Source: an uncultured Christensenellaceae bacterium
GTDB taxonomy: Bacteria; Bacillota; Clostridia; Christensenellales; Borkfalkiaceae
Direction: 5' to 3'
Assembly (NCBI GenBank): GCA_910588645.1
Contig: CAJUOY010000003.1
Span: forward strand, 1 to 64,000
DNA length: 64,000 bases
This document shows, piece by piece, positions 40,478-51,135 of the stretch. Numbering within the stretch: position 1 is the first letter of the stretch; the number at the start of each line of letters is the position of its first letter. A program made the position numbers and the translations under genes. The notes below the pieces were generated by a model. The model did not search any database, had not been told where the DNA came from, and saw only the letters and a program-made list of their open reading frames with translations.

Positions 40478-41725
40478 ATGATAAATATACCCAAGGGCAC
40501 AAAGGACGTTCTGCCCTCGCAATCCTATAAATGGCAATATATCGAGGATGCCGCAAGAGACGTTGCGCGCGTCTTTAATTTCAAGGAAGTGCGCACGCCC
40601 GTGTTCGAGCATACGGAGCTGTTTCTCCGCGGCGTCGGCGAAACCACCGACGTGGTCAATAAAGAGATGTATACCTTCGAGGACAAAGGCGGCCGCTCTA
40701 TGACTTTAAAGCCTGAAGGCACTGCCGGCGTTGCGAGAATGTTTATAGAAAACGGACTTGCAAATTCCCCGTTGCCTGTTAAAACCTACTATATAACCCC
40801 GGCGTTCAGATATGAAAGGCCTCAGGCGGGAAGACTGCGCGAGTTTCATCAGTTCGGTTTCGAGGCGTTCGGCTCCGCCTCGCCCGAGACGGACGCGGAA
40901 GTGATATTCGCCGCGTCGTCCTTTCTTGACAGACTCGGGCTTAAAGGGGTAAAACTCGAATTAAATTCGATTGGCTGCCCCATATGCCGCAACGAATACA
41001 ATACCGCGCTCAAAAAATACTTTGAACCTCATCTTAAAGATATGTGCGAGACCTGTCGCGTAAGGTTCGAAAAAAATCCTCTTCGTATGCTTGACTGCAA
41101 GGAAGAGGGTTGTAAAAAAATTACGGCCGGCGCGCCTAAAATTCTCGATTACCTTTGCGAAGATTGTAACAATCACTTTGAAAGCGTAAAGTCTCTCTTA
41201 TCTGCCCAAGGGTTGGAATTTATCGTTAATCCACGCATAGTAAGGGGGTTGGACTACTACACGCGTACCGTGTTCGAGTTTATTTCGGGCGATATAGGAT
41301 CGCAAAGCGCCGTCTGCGCAGGCGGAAGATACGACAACCTTTTAAAGGAACTTGGCGGCGCTGATCTTCCCGCAATAGGTTTTGCGGCGGGTATCGAGAG
41401 GTTGCTTTTGCTTATGGAAAATACTTCCGCAAAAATGCCCGACGAACAAACGCCTGTAATCTATCTTGCGGGTATGGACGCAAGATCGCGCGCGGAATGC
41501 TTTAAAATTGCGACATATCTGCGGGGCAAAGGGCTCTGTGCGGAGATAGATCATATGTCGAGGAGTGTGAAAGCGCAGATGAAGTACGCCGATAAAATAG
41601 GTGCACGGAACGTGGCGGTTATAGGCGAAACGGAGCTTGAACTCGGCGAGGTCAACGTAAAGCGTATGTCGGACGGATTTACCGAAAAGGTTAAAATCCA
41701 AGACTTATACACATACTTAAAATAA
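40478..41725 (+). CDS. hisS: histidyl-tRNA synthetase
   Basis: A 415-residue class II aminoacyl-tRNA synthetase. Motif 1 surrounds FKEVRTPVFEHTELF, motif 2 is the YERPQAGRLREFHQFGFE region, and the histidine-specific segments GLDYYTRTVFEF and AGGRYDNL are present. The C-terminal anticodon-binding domain is complete. It lies 14 bases after hslU, in the same direction, with only a weak Shine-Dalgarno sequence. Confidence 0.97.
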   Translation: MINIPKGTKDVLPSQSYKWQYIEDAARDVARVFNFKEVRTPVFEHTELFLRGVGETTDVVNKEMYTFEDKGGRSMTLKPEGTAGVARMFIENGLANSPLPVKTYYITPAFRYERPQAGRLREFHQFGFEAFGSASPETDAEVIFAASSFLDRLGLKGVKLELNSIGCPICRNEYNTALKKYFEPHLKDMCETCRVRFEKNPLRMLDCKEEGCKKITAGAPKILDYLCEDCNNHFESVKSLLSAQGLEFIVNPRIVRGLDYYTRTVFEFISGDIGSQSAVCAGGRYDNLLKELGGADLPAIGFAAGIERLLLLMENTSAKMPDEQTPVIYLAGMDARSRAECFKIATYLRGKGLCAEIDHMSRSVKAQMKYADKIGARNVAVIGETELELGEVNVKRMSDGFTEKVKIQDLYTYLK

Positions 41726-41750
41726 CAAATACTTAAGGAGAATTATTATT

Positions 41751-42062
41751 ATGGAACAGGTAAACAAGGAAAAATTCGACGAGCTTTTGAAGGGGGACAA
41801 GCCGGTCGTTTGCGATTTTTACGCGACCTGGTGCGGACCTTGCAGAATGCTTGCTCCGGTATTGGAAGAGATGTCGGCAAAATACGGCGATAAGGCCGTA
41901 TTCGTAAAGGTGGACGTGGACGACAATCCCGAGCTTTCTGTCAGATACGGAATTATGTCTATTCCCTATGTGGCGGTGTTCGAGAACGGCGGTCTTAAAG
42001 ACAAGAGCGTAGGCTATATGTCCAAATCGGAAGCCGATGAATTTTTGGCTAAAAATCTTTAA
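41751..42062 (+). CDS. trxA: thioredoxin
   Basis: A 103-residue thioredoxin with the active site WCGPC (FYATWCGPCRML) and the cis-proline segment SIPYVAVF, where Tyr replaces the more common Thr after the proline. AAGGAG precedes the ATG. It follows hisS by 25 bases, and a strong hairpin follows it. Confidence 0.96.
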   Translation: MEQVNKEKFDELLKGDKPVVCDFYATWCGPCRMLAPVLEEMSAKYGDKAVFVKVDVDDNPELSVRYGIMSIPYVAVFENGGLKDKSVGYMSKSEADEFLAKNL

Positions 42063-42079
42063 TTCGAAAATTAAACCGT

Positions 42080-42110
42080 CGGGCGGCGGCGCATATTGCG
42101 CCGCCGCCCG
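42080..42110 (+). terminator. terminator hairpin after trxA
   Basis: A perfect 14-bp GC-rich stem (42080-42093 with 42097-42110). The T-run after it is short (TATTATAT). Confidence 0.75.
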
Positions 42111-42126
42111 TATTATATCTTCCAAG

Positions 42127-42174
42127 AAAATACGATAGATTTTACGGTGTAAAATTACGGGACGATCGTATTTT
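42127..42174. repeat. nested inverted repeats before glyA
   Basis: An outer 10-bp repeat (42127-42136 with 42165-42174) encloses an inner 7-bp repeat (42139-42145 with 42149-42155). It lies upstream of the glyA promoter, so it is not part of the glyA mRNA; it could be a second terminator or an operator. Confidence 0.55.
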
Positions 42175-42217
42175 AAAAATTTGTTATCATTGCGACTAAA
42201 ATTTCATAATTATATCA

Positions 42218-42246
42218 TTGAATATTGCCTTTCGGCGTGATACAAT
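42218..42246 (+). promoter_or_regulatory. glyA promoter
   Basis: TTGAAT (42218-42223), 17-bp spacer, TACAAT (42241-42246) with a TG extension. Confidence 0.82.
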
Positions 42247-42284
42247 ATATAAAAACATTGGGCCTTGCCCGAACGGAGTTTTAA

Positions 42285-43535
<1,251 letters not shown>

Positions 43536-43543
43536 TTATCGAT

Positions 43544-43576
43544 AAAAAAAGCGAGGCTGTAAGCCTCGCTTTTTTT
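43544..43576. terminator. bidirectional terminator
   Basis: A perfect 15-bp stem (43544-43558 with 43562-43576, GTA loop) between converging genes, rich in A and T at its base, so it serves both strands. Confidence 0.92.
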
Positions 43577-45666
43577 TACGCTTTCAACAGAGTAATATAG
43601 AATATCGTCGCGCCGTTTACGCTTTGGTAAGTCAGCGTTCCGTTCATTGACTCTATTATGCTTTTACAGATGTAGAGGCCTATTCCGCCCGTCTCTGTCT
43701 TTTCCGTAACGTAAGGGCGGAACACGTCCATTTCGGATGATATTCCCTTTCCGTCGTCGGCTATGCATAAAACGATTTTGTTTCTTTCCTTTCGGCAGGA
43801 CACGGTTATCGTCTTGCAGTCGGCGTGTTCGACGGCGTTCATAATTATATTTGAAACGGCGTTTTCAAGCCCCTGTTTTTTGACGAAAACTTTACAGCTT
43901 TTGTCTATCTGATTTTTTAAAATTATGCCGTTGGCGTTGCAGTCCGGCAAATGAAAATCGTAAATGGCCGCGCACGTTTCCTTTAAGTCTACCACTTGCG
44001 ATGGCTCCGCAATATAATTGAACCTCGCGTACTCGCCTATACCCGACAGATTGTTTACGACGCGTTCGGTATTGTTTTTGACGATTTTAAGCGCCTTTAT
44101 CTGCTCGTTGTCGCTGTGCCGATCTATGAGAGTGTCTACTATTGTCAACGAGGCCTGCAAAGGCTTTTTCATATCGTGTGAGACGAATTGCAAAAGGTTG
44201 TCGCGCTCTTCTATAACCGCTCTTATTTCTTTGACCTGTCTGCCTACTTCCATATGCAAATTTGCCGTCAGGTACGCGTTTGATTTTTCTGTCTCCTTAA
44301 AGACTATGAATACTCCGACGAACGTCGTTATTACCGTAACGAAGCACAGCCAAAATACGGAGTTGCTTTGAACGGGGTGCATTATAGGGAGGAAAATTGC
44401 GGATAGAGATGTCACGCTTATTAAAGCCGCGCAAGTCAACTTGACTGTACCGTGACGGCCGTCTTTACGCAATGCGGCAAGTACGGTTAAAGCGGCCAAA
44501 GCAACGGCGCATATCGCCTTTATAACTACGCATACGGTTGTTGTAGCCATTGCCGCGGTATAAGGTAAAAACGGATGAATAAACGCCGCCAAAGCTCCCG
44601 CAAAGGCTATCGCGCAAAGGACGTATTTTGCGGGCATTTTTTTGTAATTTTCCGCGACCGCAAACAGCGCTCCGCCAAGGCAAAGGAAGGGAGCGCAGGC
44701 GGCTAAAGCAATCCATATCAGCGGCGCAACGGTGATCTGCGCCAAAATAAAACGTGATATGAGTATAAATATTATGCCCAAAATCCATACGCCTGCGGAA
44801 ATAAAATCCGTCGTCTTTTTGAGCAGTGAAAGCACAATTAAAACAGTAAACGCCACGCACGCGATAATCCCCGCCGCAAGCAAAAGATTGCCCGATAAGT
44901 CCAGCATATTTATTACCGCGCTTTCGGCGCCCAATACGGGCAACTCTCTTATGCCCGAATACGCCGATCCGTTCGACTGGTAATGCACGGTCACGATCTG
45001 CGCCGAGCCCAAAGCGTGGTCCATAGTTTCCCTTCGGGTATAAAATTTAAGGTCGAGAACGGTTGCCGACGTGAGCGGGGAGAACTTGTCCGTTCGTTTG
45101 TCGTAGCTTGTATTAAAGTTTATAAAATCGTAATCTTCAAGTTCGCCGTGTCTTGCCACAAGATTGGCTTTTAAGTATACGTTGGAGGCGGAAAAAATTT
45201 TAGGCAAATTCATTGTAAAGTGCCAGTAGTCGCCCGTCTTGTATTCGGACAGCCTCGCTATCTGGTCGAATACGTTTTCGTCAAAGGGATCGAGGTTCAT
45301 AATTATGAAAATAAGCGTTCCCTTTTCGGCAAACTCAAAGCTCTTTGTAAGGTCCACTATTTCGCAATTTTCGGGCAGACTGTTAGGCTTTACATATTCG
45401 CCCGCCACGTAATTTACCTTGGTAATTGTCTGTAAATCGTTTAAGTCGCTGATTCTTACGGCCGTTACGTCCCGTCCTATAACCGCGGTTTTTGTCTCTA
45501 TGAGTGAGGAGTCCCCGTCGTTTACTCTCGCGCTGTAAGATATTTCACCCTCGGTTTCTTTAACCTGCGCGATTTCGGGAACGGAGAAATGCATTGTGAT
45601 TATAAACAGGATTGCCAATACCGCGCATATGGTTACGGATAGAATTTTTTTCAAAGACTCATTCAT
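43576..45666 (-). CDS. sensor histidine kinase with extracellular sensor and seven-helix (7TMR-DISM-like) region
   Basis: A 696-residue membrane kinase. After an N-terminal helix (about residues 8-28) comes an extracellular domain of about 220 residues, then about seven membrane helices (about residues 255-460) as in 7TMR-DISM sensors. A HisKA domain follows with the phospho-acceptor His in FVSHDMKKPLQ, then an HATPase domain with NAVEHAD, DDGKGIS and TGGIGLYICKSI. All catalytic boxes are intact. It follows and overlaps the response-regulator gene by eight bases. The signal is unknown; 7TMR-DISM sensors often respond to carbohydrates. Confidence 0.9.
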   Translation of the reverse strand: MNESLKKILSVTICAVLAILFIITMHFSVPEIAQVKETEGEISYSARVNDGDSSLIETKTAVIGRDVTAVRISDLNDLQTITKVNYVAGEYVKPNSLPENCEIVDLTKSFEFAEKGTLIFIIMNLDPFDENVFDQIARLSEYKTGDYWHFTMNLPKIFSASNVYLKANLVARHGELEDYDFINFNTSYDKRTDKFSPLTSATVLDLKFYTRRETMDHALGSAQIVTVHYQSNGSAYSGIRELPVLGAESAVINMLDLSGNLLLAAGIIACVAFTVLIVLSLLKKTTDFISAGVWILGIIFILISRFILAQITVAPLIWIALAACAPFLCLGGALFAVAENYKKMPAKYVLCAIAFAGALAAFIHPFLPYTAAMATTTVCVVIKAICAVALAALTVLAALRKDGRHGTVKLTCAALISVTSLSAIFLPIMHPVQSNSVFWLCFVTVITTFVGVFIVFKETEKSNAYLTANLHMEVGRQVKEIRAVIEERDNLLQFVSHDMKKPLQASLTIVDTLIDRHSDNEQIKALKIVKNNTERVVNNLSGIGEYARFNYIAEPSQVVDLKETCAAIYDFHLPDCNANGIILKNQIDKSCKVFVKKQGLENAVSNIIMNAVEHADCKTITVSCRKERNKIVLCIADDGKGISSEMDVFRPYVTEKTETGGIGLYICKSIIESMNGTLTYQSVNGATIFYITLLKA

Positions 45667-46336
45667 TTTTATCGCCCTTAAACGCGTATCCTTTTCCGAA
45701 TTCGGTTAAAATGAGATCGGCGCATTCCTTTGCTACGGAGCGCATTTTTCTGCGCAGATTGGAAAGGTGCATTTTTATCGTGCCCGTATTCAGATGAGGC
45801 ATTTTCCAAACCTTTTCGTATATTTCGTTGGCCGTATAATATGTGCCCGCGTTGCTCATTAAAAAGAGGAGGATATTGAACTCGCTCGAAGTAAGTTCCA
45901 GCGGCTTATTATCGTAAGTAGCCGTGCGGTTGCGAGAATTTAATGTGAGTTTATGCGCCGAAATATAGGCCTCTTTTTCGGGAAGAAGTCTTAACGACAT
46001 ACGCGCTTCGATTATCTCTGGCGAGGCGGGTTTTACAATATAGTCGGCGGCCCCTGCGTTAAATCCTTCCAGCATATTCCCGTCCGAACCCATATCCGAT
46101 AAAATTACAACGGGCGTTTCCGCAATGCGTTCAAAAAGTTTTAACCCGCTGCCGTCGGGCAGTATCAAGTCCAGTAAAACTATATCGAACCTGTTGATCT
46201 TTACCGCCTCCGACGCGCTTTTAAGGTCGCCGCAGGCGGTGACGTCGTTCAGTACGGAAAAGTGTTTTTCAAGCTTTTCCCGAAGTTCCCTGTTGTCTTC
46301 TACGATTAATATGTTTTTATATTCCACTCTCTTCAT
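45659..46336 (-). CDS. OmpR/PhoB-family response regulator
   Basis: A 225-residue regulator. The receiver domain has the acidic pair in IVEDN, the phospho-acceptor D56 in VLLDLILPDGSG and a conserved Lys in YIVKPASP. A winged-helix DNA-binding domain occupies about residues 128-222. The ATG has a leader of only about four bases and no Shine-Dalgarno sequence. It is followed by its kinase with an overlap. Targets may include its own divergent region. Confidence 0.92.
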   Translation of the reverse strand: MKRVEYKNILIVEDNRELREKLEKHFSVLNDVTACGDLKSASEAVKINRFDIVLLDLILPDGSGLKLFERIAETPVVILSDMGSDGNMLEGFNAGAADYIVKPASPEIIEARMSLRLLPEKEAYISAHKLTLNSRNRTATYDNKPLELTSSEFNILLFLMSNAGTYYTANEIYEKVWKMPHLNTGTIKMHLSNLRRKMRSVAKECADLILTEFGKGYAFKGDKNE

Positions 46337-46346
46337 TACGCTATAT

Positions 46347-46375
46347 ATTATAACTTATTGTGTGCAAACAATCAA
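46347..46375 (-). promoter_or_regulatory. promoter of the response regulator-kinase operon
   Basis: Minus-strand TTGATT (46370-46375), 17-bp spacer, TATAAT (46347-46352). Ten bases then lead to the ATG at 46336, so the leader is about four nucleotides. Confidence 0.82.
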
Positions 46376-46454
46376 TATATAAAAGTAAAGAATTGTTAAA
46401 GAAAAACCGCAGGTAATTTCCTTGTGTTTTCTTGTGTTAAATTTTTGTGAAGTG

Positions 46455-46484
46455 GTTGAATTTGAAATTCAACTGTGTTATAAT
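46455..46484 (+). promoter_or_regulatory. degV promoter with overlapping palindrome
   Basis: TTGAAT (46456-46461), 17-bp spacer, TATAAT (46479-46484) with a TG extension. A perfect 9-bp inverted repeat around one base (GTTGAATTT at 46455-46463 with AAATTCAAC at 46465-46473) covers the -35 box and most of the spacer, a classic repressor position. Confidence 0.8.
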
Positions 46485-46511
46485 GTATGCAACGTTTTAA
46501 AGGTGATAAAG

Positions 46512-47357
46512 ATGAAAATTAAAATTACGGCAGACTCGACCTGCGATCTCAGTCAAGAATTAATAGAAAAATATAATATAGGTATATTGCCTCTTTGCGT
46601 CATTATGGGCGAGAATACTTTTCACGACGGAATAGACGTTAAACCCGCGGATATATTCGGGTTTGTCGCAAAAACGGGCGTTCTTCCCAAGACCAGCGCC
46701 CCGTCCGTGGAGGAGTATAAGAACTTCTTTGAGGAGAACTTGAAAGGTTACGACGCATTGATTCATTACAATATTTCTGCTAAGGCATCTTCGTCGCACA
46801 GCAACGCGGCCATAGCGGCGCAATCGTTCGGCGGTAAAGTATATGCCATCGACAGTATGGCGCTTTCCACGGGGCAGGGACTGCTGGTTTTGAAAGCCTG
46901 CGATCTCGCTTCGGAGGGACGTACGCCCGCGGATATAGCAAAGATAACGGAGGACTTGCGCGCCAACGTAAACACTTCGTTCGTGCCCGACGCGCTCGAT
47001 TATCTGCATAAGGGCGGTAGATGTTCGCTTGCCGCGCTTATGGGCGCAAAGGTATTGAAACTTCACCCGATGATAGATATGAAGGACGGCAAACTCTACG
47101 CCAAGAAAAAGTATATGGGCAATCTGGAAAGGGCTCTCAAATCATACGTCAACGATCTTGCTTCCGACTACCGTGATTACGATAAGACGCGCTGTTTTAT
47201 AACCCATTCAAGTTGCGAAAAGGAAACGGTGGACAGGGTGAGGGCACAGGTCCAAGAATTGTTCGGGTTCGATGAAATTCTCGAAACCGTCGCGGGCTGC
47301 GTGGTGACTTCGCATTGCGGGAAGAACACCCTCGGAGTATTGTTCATCTATAATTGA
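46512..47357 (+). CDS. DegV-family fatty-acid-binding protein
   Basis: A 281-residue DegV protein. KITADSTCDLS at the start, the EDD-like fold and the lipid-binding SAKASSSHSNA and SMALSTGQGLL segments are typical. Members (FakB) hold a fatty acid for phosphorylation by FakA and hand it to phospholipid synthesis. No FakA gene is nearby. The start at 46512 is set by AAAGGTG seven bases before it; longer upstream frames run into the promoter. Its promoter carries a palindromic operator candidate. Confidence 0.92.
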   Translation: MKIKITADSTCDLSQELIEKYNIGILPLCVIMGENTFHDGIDVKPADIFGFVAKTGVLPKTSAPSVEEYKNFFEENLKGYDALIHYNISAKASSSHSNAAIAAQSFGGKVYAIDSMALSTGQGLLVLKACDLASEGRTPADIAKITEDLRANVNTSFVPDALDYLHKGGRCSLAALMGAKVLKLHPMIDMKDGKLYAKKKYMGNLERALKSYVNDLASDYRDYDKTRCFITHSSCEKETVDRVRAQVQELFGFDEILETVAGCVVTSHCGKNTLGVLFIYN

Positions 47358-47367
47358 AAGCAAAATA

Positions 47368-47396
47368 AAAAATCTACCGGTAAGGTAGATTTTTTA
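47368..47396. terminator. bidirectional terminator
   Basis: A perfect 12-bp stem (47368-47379 with 47385-47396, loop GGTAA) with A- and T-rich ends, between converging genes. Confidence 0.92.
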
Positions 47397-47402
47397 ATAT
47401 CT

Positions 47403-49421
47403 TTATTTAATAGCCGTTCCGCCTATAAAAGAGGTAAACTGTTTTTTGCCGCTCTTGGAATCTGTAAGGCTTTCGCCGTGTTCGTTTACTATGTGATATA
47501 TTCCGCCGCCGTAAGTCAGGAAGTTTGCAATCGCCATATGCTCTACGTGTATACCTGCGTTCGAGGGAAGCTCTATGCCGTGGTCGAGGTTGAACACGTT
47601 TTTAAGTCTGCTGCTCGCCACGTAGTATACACCCAATCCGTGAGCCGTGTGTTTTTGCACGTTGTCGGATACTTTATAGCTTGCCCAGCCGTCGTATGTG
47701 TTACCCTTCCATTGGGATTTCCACGCGCTCTGTTCGGGCGGATCGTAAGGCGTTTCAGATTGATAGAATGCGACGAATCCGTTTTCTCCGTTCCATATCG
47801 TCTGATATTCCTGGAAGTGTTCGACCATAAGTCCGTATACGGTAACATTGTCGGCGTTGACTATTACGCCGTTGGTTGCGCGGTTAACGTCCCAGCCAAC
47901 TCCGTCGCCGTGATCGGCGCGCCATACCCAGAAGTTGTCGCCCACTACGTCGTTGGAGTTGATTATCAAAGTTTTGTCTACAAATGTATTTCCCTTGTCT
48001 GCGCCGCCTATTCTGAAATAGACGTCGTTCAATACCGTGGGATTATCGGCGTGAGACGCGCCCGTTTTCTTTTCGCCTATTTCCATAAGCGAATTTGACG
48101 AGGGGCCCGCGTCAAGCATAATTCCGCTTATGCGCACGCCGTCGACGTCGGCAATGCGTATTCCGGTATCGCTGTTCTTGTCGGTCAGTTTAAGGGTTGC
48201 AAGGCCAAGCCCCATAAGTATCGTGTCTTCGTTTTCAACCGTAAGCGGACGGTCTAAATTATAAATACCGGGAGTGAAGAGGATATGATAATTTTCCCTC
48301 AACGCCGCGTTGAGCGTCGCAGAAGTATCTCTGTCAGATCTCGCAACGTAAAAGTCGTTTATGGAAATTATATCTCCCTTGAACTCCTCCGTCCAGGAGA
48401 CGCCCTTTGACTCCTTTTTGAGCTCGGGCAGACAGACGTAATACCCGTTATCGAAGAACATATAGGGCTTTTCGCTCATTACGGAAGTGGTGGTAAGGTT
48501 GGTAACTCTGCGGTTGGGCCATACGTAACTATTGTCGTTGAACTTTCCTTCGCAGCCGACATAAACCATATTTATGTCGCCGTTAACCCAGTTTCCCCAC
48601 TGTGAATTGCGCGTCAGCCATTGTTGCTGGTTCCCTGCGTTGAGTGTTCCCGTTACAACGGAGTCGGCTATGAATCCTCCCGAGCCCCAGGCCGACTTGC
48701 CGTTTTGGTCGGTGAGATGCATTCCGCCGTTTACCTTCATTCTGCGGAAGCTTGTCGCCTGCGATACCGCCCACTGAACGGTGCTGTTTACTGTTATATT
48801 GTCTATGCCGCACCAAAAGTTACAGGTGGCGTTTCCGCCCGCAAGTTCGCCCTTGGTGTTGAATTTCCCAAGCTCTACGTCCTCGGGCGACTGCCCTAAA
48901 CCGGAGAAAGTCATATAATAGCTCATCAAAAGATCCAACTCGTTATAATCGCCCGGTTTGAACAGGGCGGCAAAGCGCTCCTTGGAGAACTGCCCGCGAT
49001 TGTTGTAAAATTCGTAAATATCTTCCTGTATAGCCTGTTGGGGATCGGCGGGGGAGTACACTTTGGTGTTCTTGCCGAATGTGTCGTAGTCGTACGAGTA
49101 TTGTTCCGTCGATATGGTCTGTCCGTCGGCGTCTATTGCGTTAACTTTGTAATAGGCGTATTTTTTAGAGGATGAGAACTCCGTTTCCGTCTGTTCGCTT
49201 TCAAGCTTATATTCGGCAAAGCGGCCGTCGGCGGAGTAAACTTCATATTTGACCGCGCCCTTTACGTCCTCCCACGTGACTGTTTCGCCGCTTGCGGAGA
49301 CAACAACGTTTTGTTCCCACACGGGTAAAGGTATTTCATCGTTTTTACAACCTGCAAGAGGAAGCGTCAGTCCGCAGGCAATAATCGCGCATAGCGCAAA
49401 AGGTATAATCTTCTTTTTCAT
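47403..49421 (-). CDS. lipoprotein with FN3-like domain and right-handed beta-helix domain
   Basis: A 672-residue surface lipoprotein with lipobox LAGC (Cys at residue 25). Residues about 32-115 resemble a fibronectin type III domain. Residues about 340-650 read as a pectate-lyase-like beta-helix: repeated short strands such as DTILMGLGLATLKLT, GVRISGIMLDAG, ADNVTVYGLMVEH. The WRADHGDGVGWDVNRATNG stretch is like that in secreted beta-helix proteins of actinobacteria annotated only generically. It is probably a polysaccharide-active or -binding protein; no catalytic residues can be named. AAAGGA precedes its ATG, and it is co-transcribed after the GH5 gene. Confidence 0.7.
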   Translation of the reverse strand: MKKKIIPFALCAIIACGLTLPLAGCKNDEIPLPVWEQNVVVSASGETVTWEDVKGAVKYEVYSADGRFAEYKLESEQTETEFSSSKKYAYYKVNAIDADGQTISTEQYSYDYDTFGKNTKVYSPADPQQAIQEDIYEFYNNRGQFSKERFAALFKPGDYNELDLLMSYYMTFSGLGQSPEDVELGKFNTKGELAGGNATCNFWCGIDNITVNSTVQWAVSQATSFRRMKVNGGMHLTDQNGKSAWGSGGFIADSVVTGTLNAGNQQQWLTRNSQWGNWVNGDINMVYVGCEGKFNDNSYVWPNRRVTNLTTTSVMSEKPYMFFDNGYYVCLPELKKESKGVSWTEEFKGDIISINDFYVARSDRDTSATLNAALRENYHILFTPGIYNLDRPLTVENEDTILMGLGLATLKLTDKNSDTGIRIADVDGVRISGIMLDAGPSSNSLMEIGEKKTGASHADNPTVLNDVYFRIGGADKGNTFVDKTLIINSNDVVGDNFWVWRADHGDGVGWDVNRATNGVIVNADNVTVYGLMVEHFQEYQTIWNGENGFVAFYQSETPYDPPEQSAWKSQWKGNTYDGWASYKVSDNVQKHTAHGLGVYYVASSRLKNVFNLDHGIELPSNAGIHVEHMAIANFLTYGGGIYHIVNEHGESLTDSKSGKKQFTSFIGGTAIK

Positions 49422-49445
49422 CTCGTTTCCTTTTAAATTTTTTAT

Positions 49446-51110
49446 CTATTCCGTCGCGGTGAAAGAGCTTTGTGTAAATATTAAAGCCTTGTCCACGGTT
49501 TTCCCGTTCGTTTTTATATTTCCGTTTTCGTCTGCGCATACGTAGCCTTGTCCGCTGTATGAGAACAGAGCAAATCCGTATTCGGTAGGTACGGGACAGA
49601 AAAGTGTTTGTTTTTCCGTCGAGCCCGTAACTTTCAGCCCGCCGCCGACTTCGGTAAGCGTTCCGCCGTAGGTTTTAAAATAGGCGTTTCCGTCAATACT
49701 GTTTTCATAGACGAGAGTGAACTTTCTCGCGTTGTTGAAATCTTTGGTTATTATTACCGTGTTGTTTTCGCTCACGGCGAGACACCCCGAATCCGTGAGA
49801 AGTTCGAACGTGCCGGCTTGCGGCTTATCGTATTCGTAAGTAGCTGAAGCGTATTTATTGAGCATATCTTCCAAAGACGTTCCGCTTGAAAATTTGAATT
49901 TTTCGGCATCGTCGGTCTTCATTAAAGAAAACTTTTTCAAAATATCGTCGTACCCGTCGTTAGTCGCGTCCACAAGATCGTCTTGCGTGCCGTTGACGTT
50001 GTAAATGCCCCAGCTCGTCCAACCTTTTTTGTTCCAGATTTTATACGTCCAGCTCGTCCAATGCCAGTTGTGACGGTTTAAAAGATCAAGCGAGTATTCC
50101 CATTTACTCTCGGAGGAGTACGCGGTAAATTCGCCCATATAGAGGGGAACTCCGAATTTTTGCGCAAACACTTCCGATACCATATCGTTCCAGCTTGAAA
50201 AGTAGCTGTTGTCGGCAAGGTTGCCCGCGTAGTGGTGGAAGGAATACATACAGTTTTCCCAAACGTATCGGGAGGGGTGAGGAAGATCTTTTCCCGTCCA
50301 AAGTCCCTCCATAATTAAAATGTGTTCGTCGCCCGTACTACGGATAGCAGAGTAAACCTTGTCGTAAAAATTCCAGTGGCGGTCGGTAGTGGAGCAGGCG
50401 TTTTCGCCTGGTTCGTTTAATATGTCGTAGGCGGCAACCGCGGGATTGTTTTTGAACTTTTCCGATAGAGCTTTCCACAATTTAACCGTTAGTTCCACGA
50501 ATTTATCGTCTGAATAAAAGGTGATGTCTGAAACGTTATTTATAATCTGACCGCTGTGGTCTTTGCCGTTCTGCGAACCGTAAGCGCCGTGTAAGTCAAG
50601 TATTGTATACAATCCGTAATCGGCCGCGCGAGAAACAAAATTCTCTATAGCGGAAAAGTCATAGTTTTTTCCTGCCTTGTCGTATGAAACGACGGCGTCG
50701 AAATCGACGTTCATATAAGTAAACGGCAGTCTGATAACGTTGAAGCCCATATTTTTGCAATTTTCGAAGTCGACGTCAGACCACCAGTTCGCCTGATATT
50801 CTTTCCAAAGTTTTTTGGTTTTGTCTTCGCCGAAGCGTTCTATGAATTTTTTTGTCAGCGAGCGATAGTCGTTGGAGTCCGTGCAGTTGTCTTTGAAACC
50901 GCTCATCCAATGTTCGGTAACGAAGAGGCCGCCCGCATTTACGCCCCGCAAGCTCACCTTTTCGCCCTTTGCGTTTTTAACAAGTTCGCCTTCGGTCTTT
51001 AAAAAAGCGTCGCTGCTCATTCCGGTGCGGCATCCGACCGCAAACAACGGCACGGCGGATACCGCTATGAGTAACGCCAAAATCGCCGATATAAATTTTT
51101 TTGATCTCAT
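49446..51110 (-). CDS. glycoside hydrolase family 5 lipoprotein, exo-beta-1,3-glucanase-like
   Basis: A 554-residue secreted lipoprotein (AVGC lipobox, Cys about residue 27). The GH5 TIM barrel spans about residues 40-410, with acid/base Glu in YDILNEPGE and nucleophile Glu in LYMGEFTAY. LRGVNAGGLFVTEHW and ILDLHGAYGSQNG closely recall fungal-type exo-1,3-glucanases, so beta-1,3-glucan is the favoured substrate, by inference. The last about 115 residues look like a beta-trefoil domain. The start at 51110 has AAGGAG six bases upstream; an ATG nine codons earlier (51137) overlaps the -10 box and is rejected. Confidence 0.88.
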   Translation of the reverse strand: MRSKKFISAILALLIAVSAVPLFAVGCRTGMSSDAFLKTEGELVKNAKGEKVSLRGVNAGGLFVTEHWMSGFKDNCTDSNDYRSLTKKFIERFGEDKTKKLWKEYQANWWSDVDFENCKNMGFNVIRLPFTYMNVDFDAVVSYDKAGKNYDFSAIENFVSRAADYGLYTILDLHGAYGSQNGKDHSGQIINNVSDITFYSDDKFVELTVKLWKALSEKFKNNPAVAAYDILNEPGENACSTTDRHWNFYDKVYSAIRSTGDEHILIMEGLWTGKDLPHPSRYVWENCMYSFHHYAGNLADNSYFSSWNDMVSEVFAQKFGVPLYMGEFTAYSSESKWEYSLDLLNRHNWHWTSWTYKIWNKKGWTSWGIYNVNGTQDDLVDATNDGYDDILKKFSLMKTDDAEKFKFSSGTSLEDMLNKYASATYEYDKPQAGTFELLTDSGCLAVSENNTVIITKDFNNARKFTLVYENSIDGNAYFKTYGGTLTEVGGGLKVTGSTEKQTLFCPVPTEYGFALFSYSGQGYVCADENGNIKTNGKTVDKALIFTQSSFTATE

Positions 51111-51135
51111 CGTTGTCTCCTTGTTATTTAAATTC

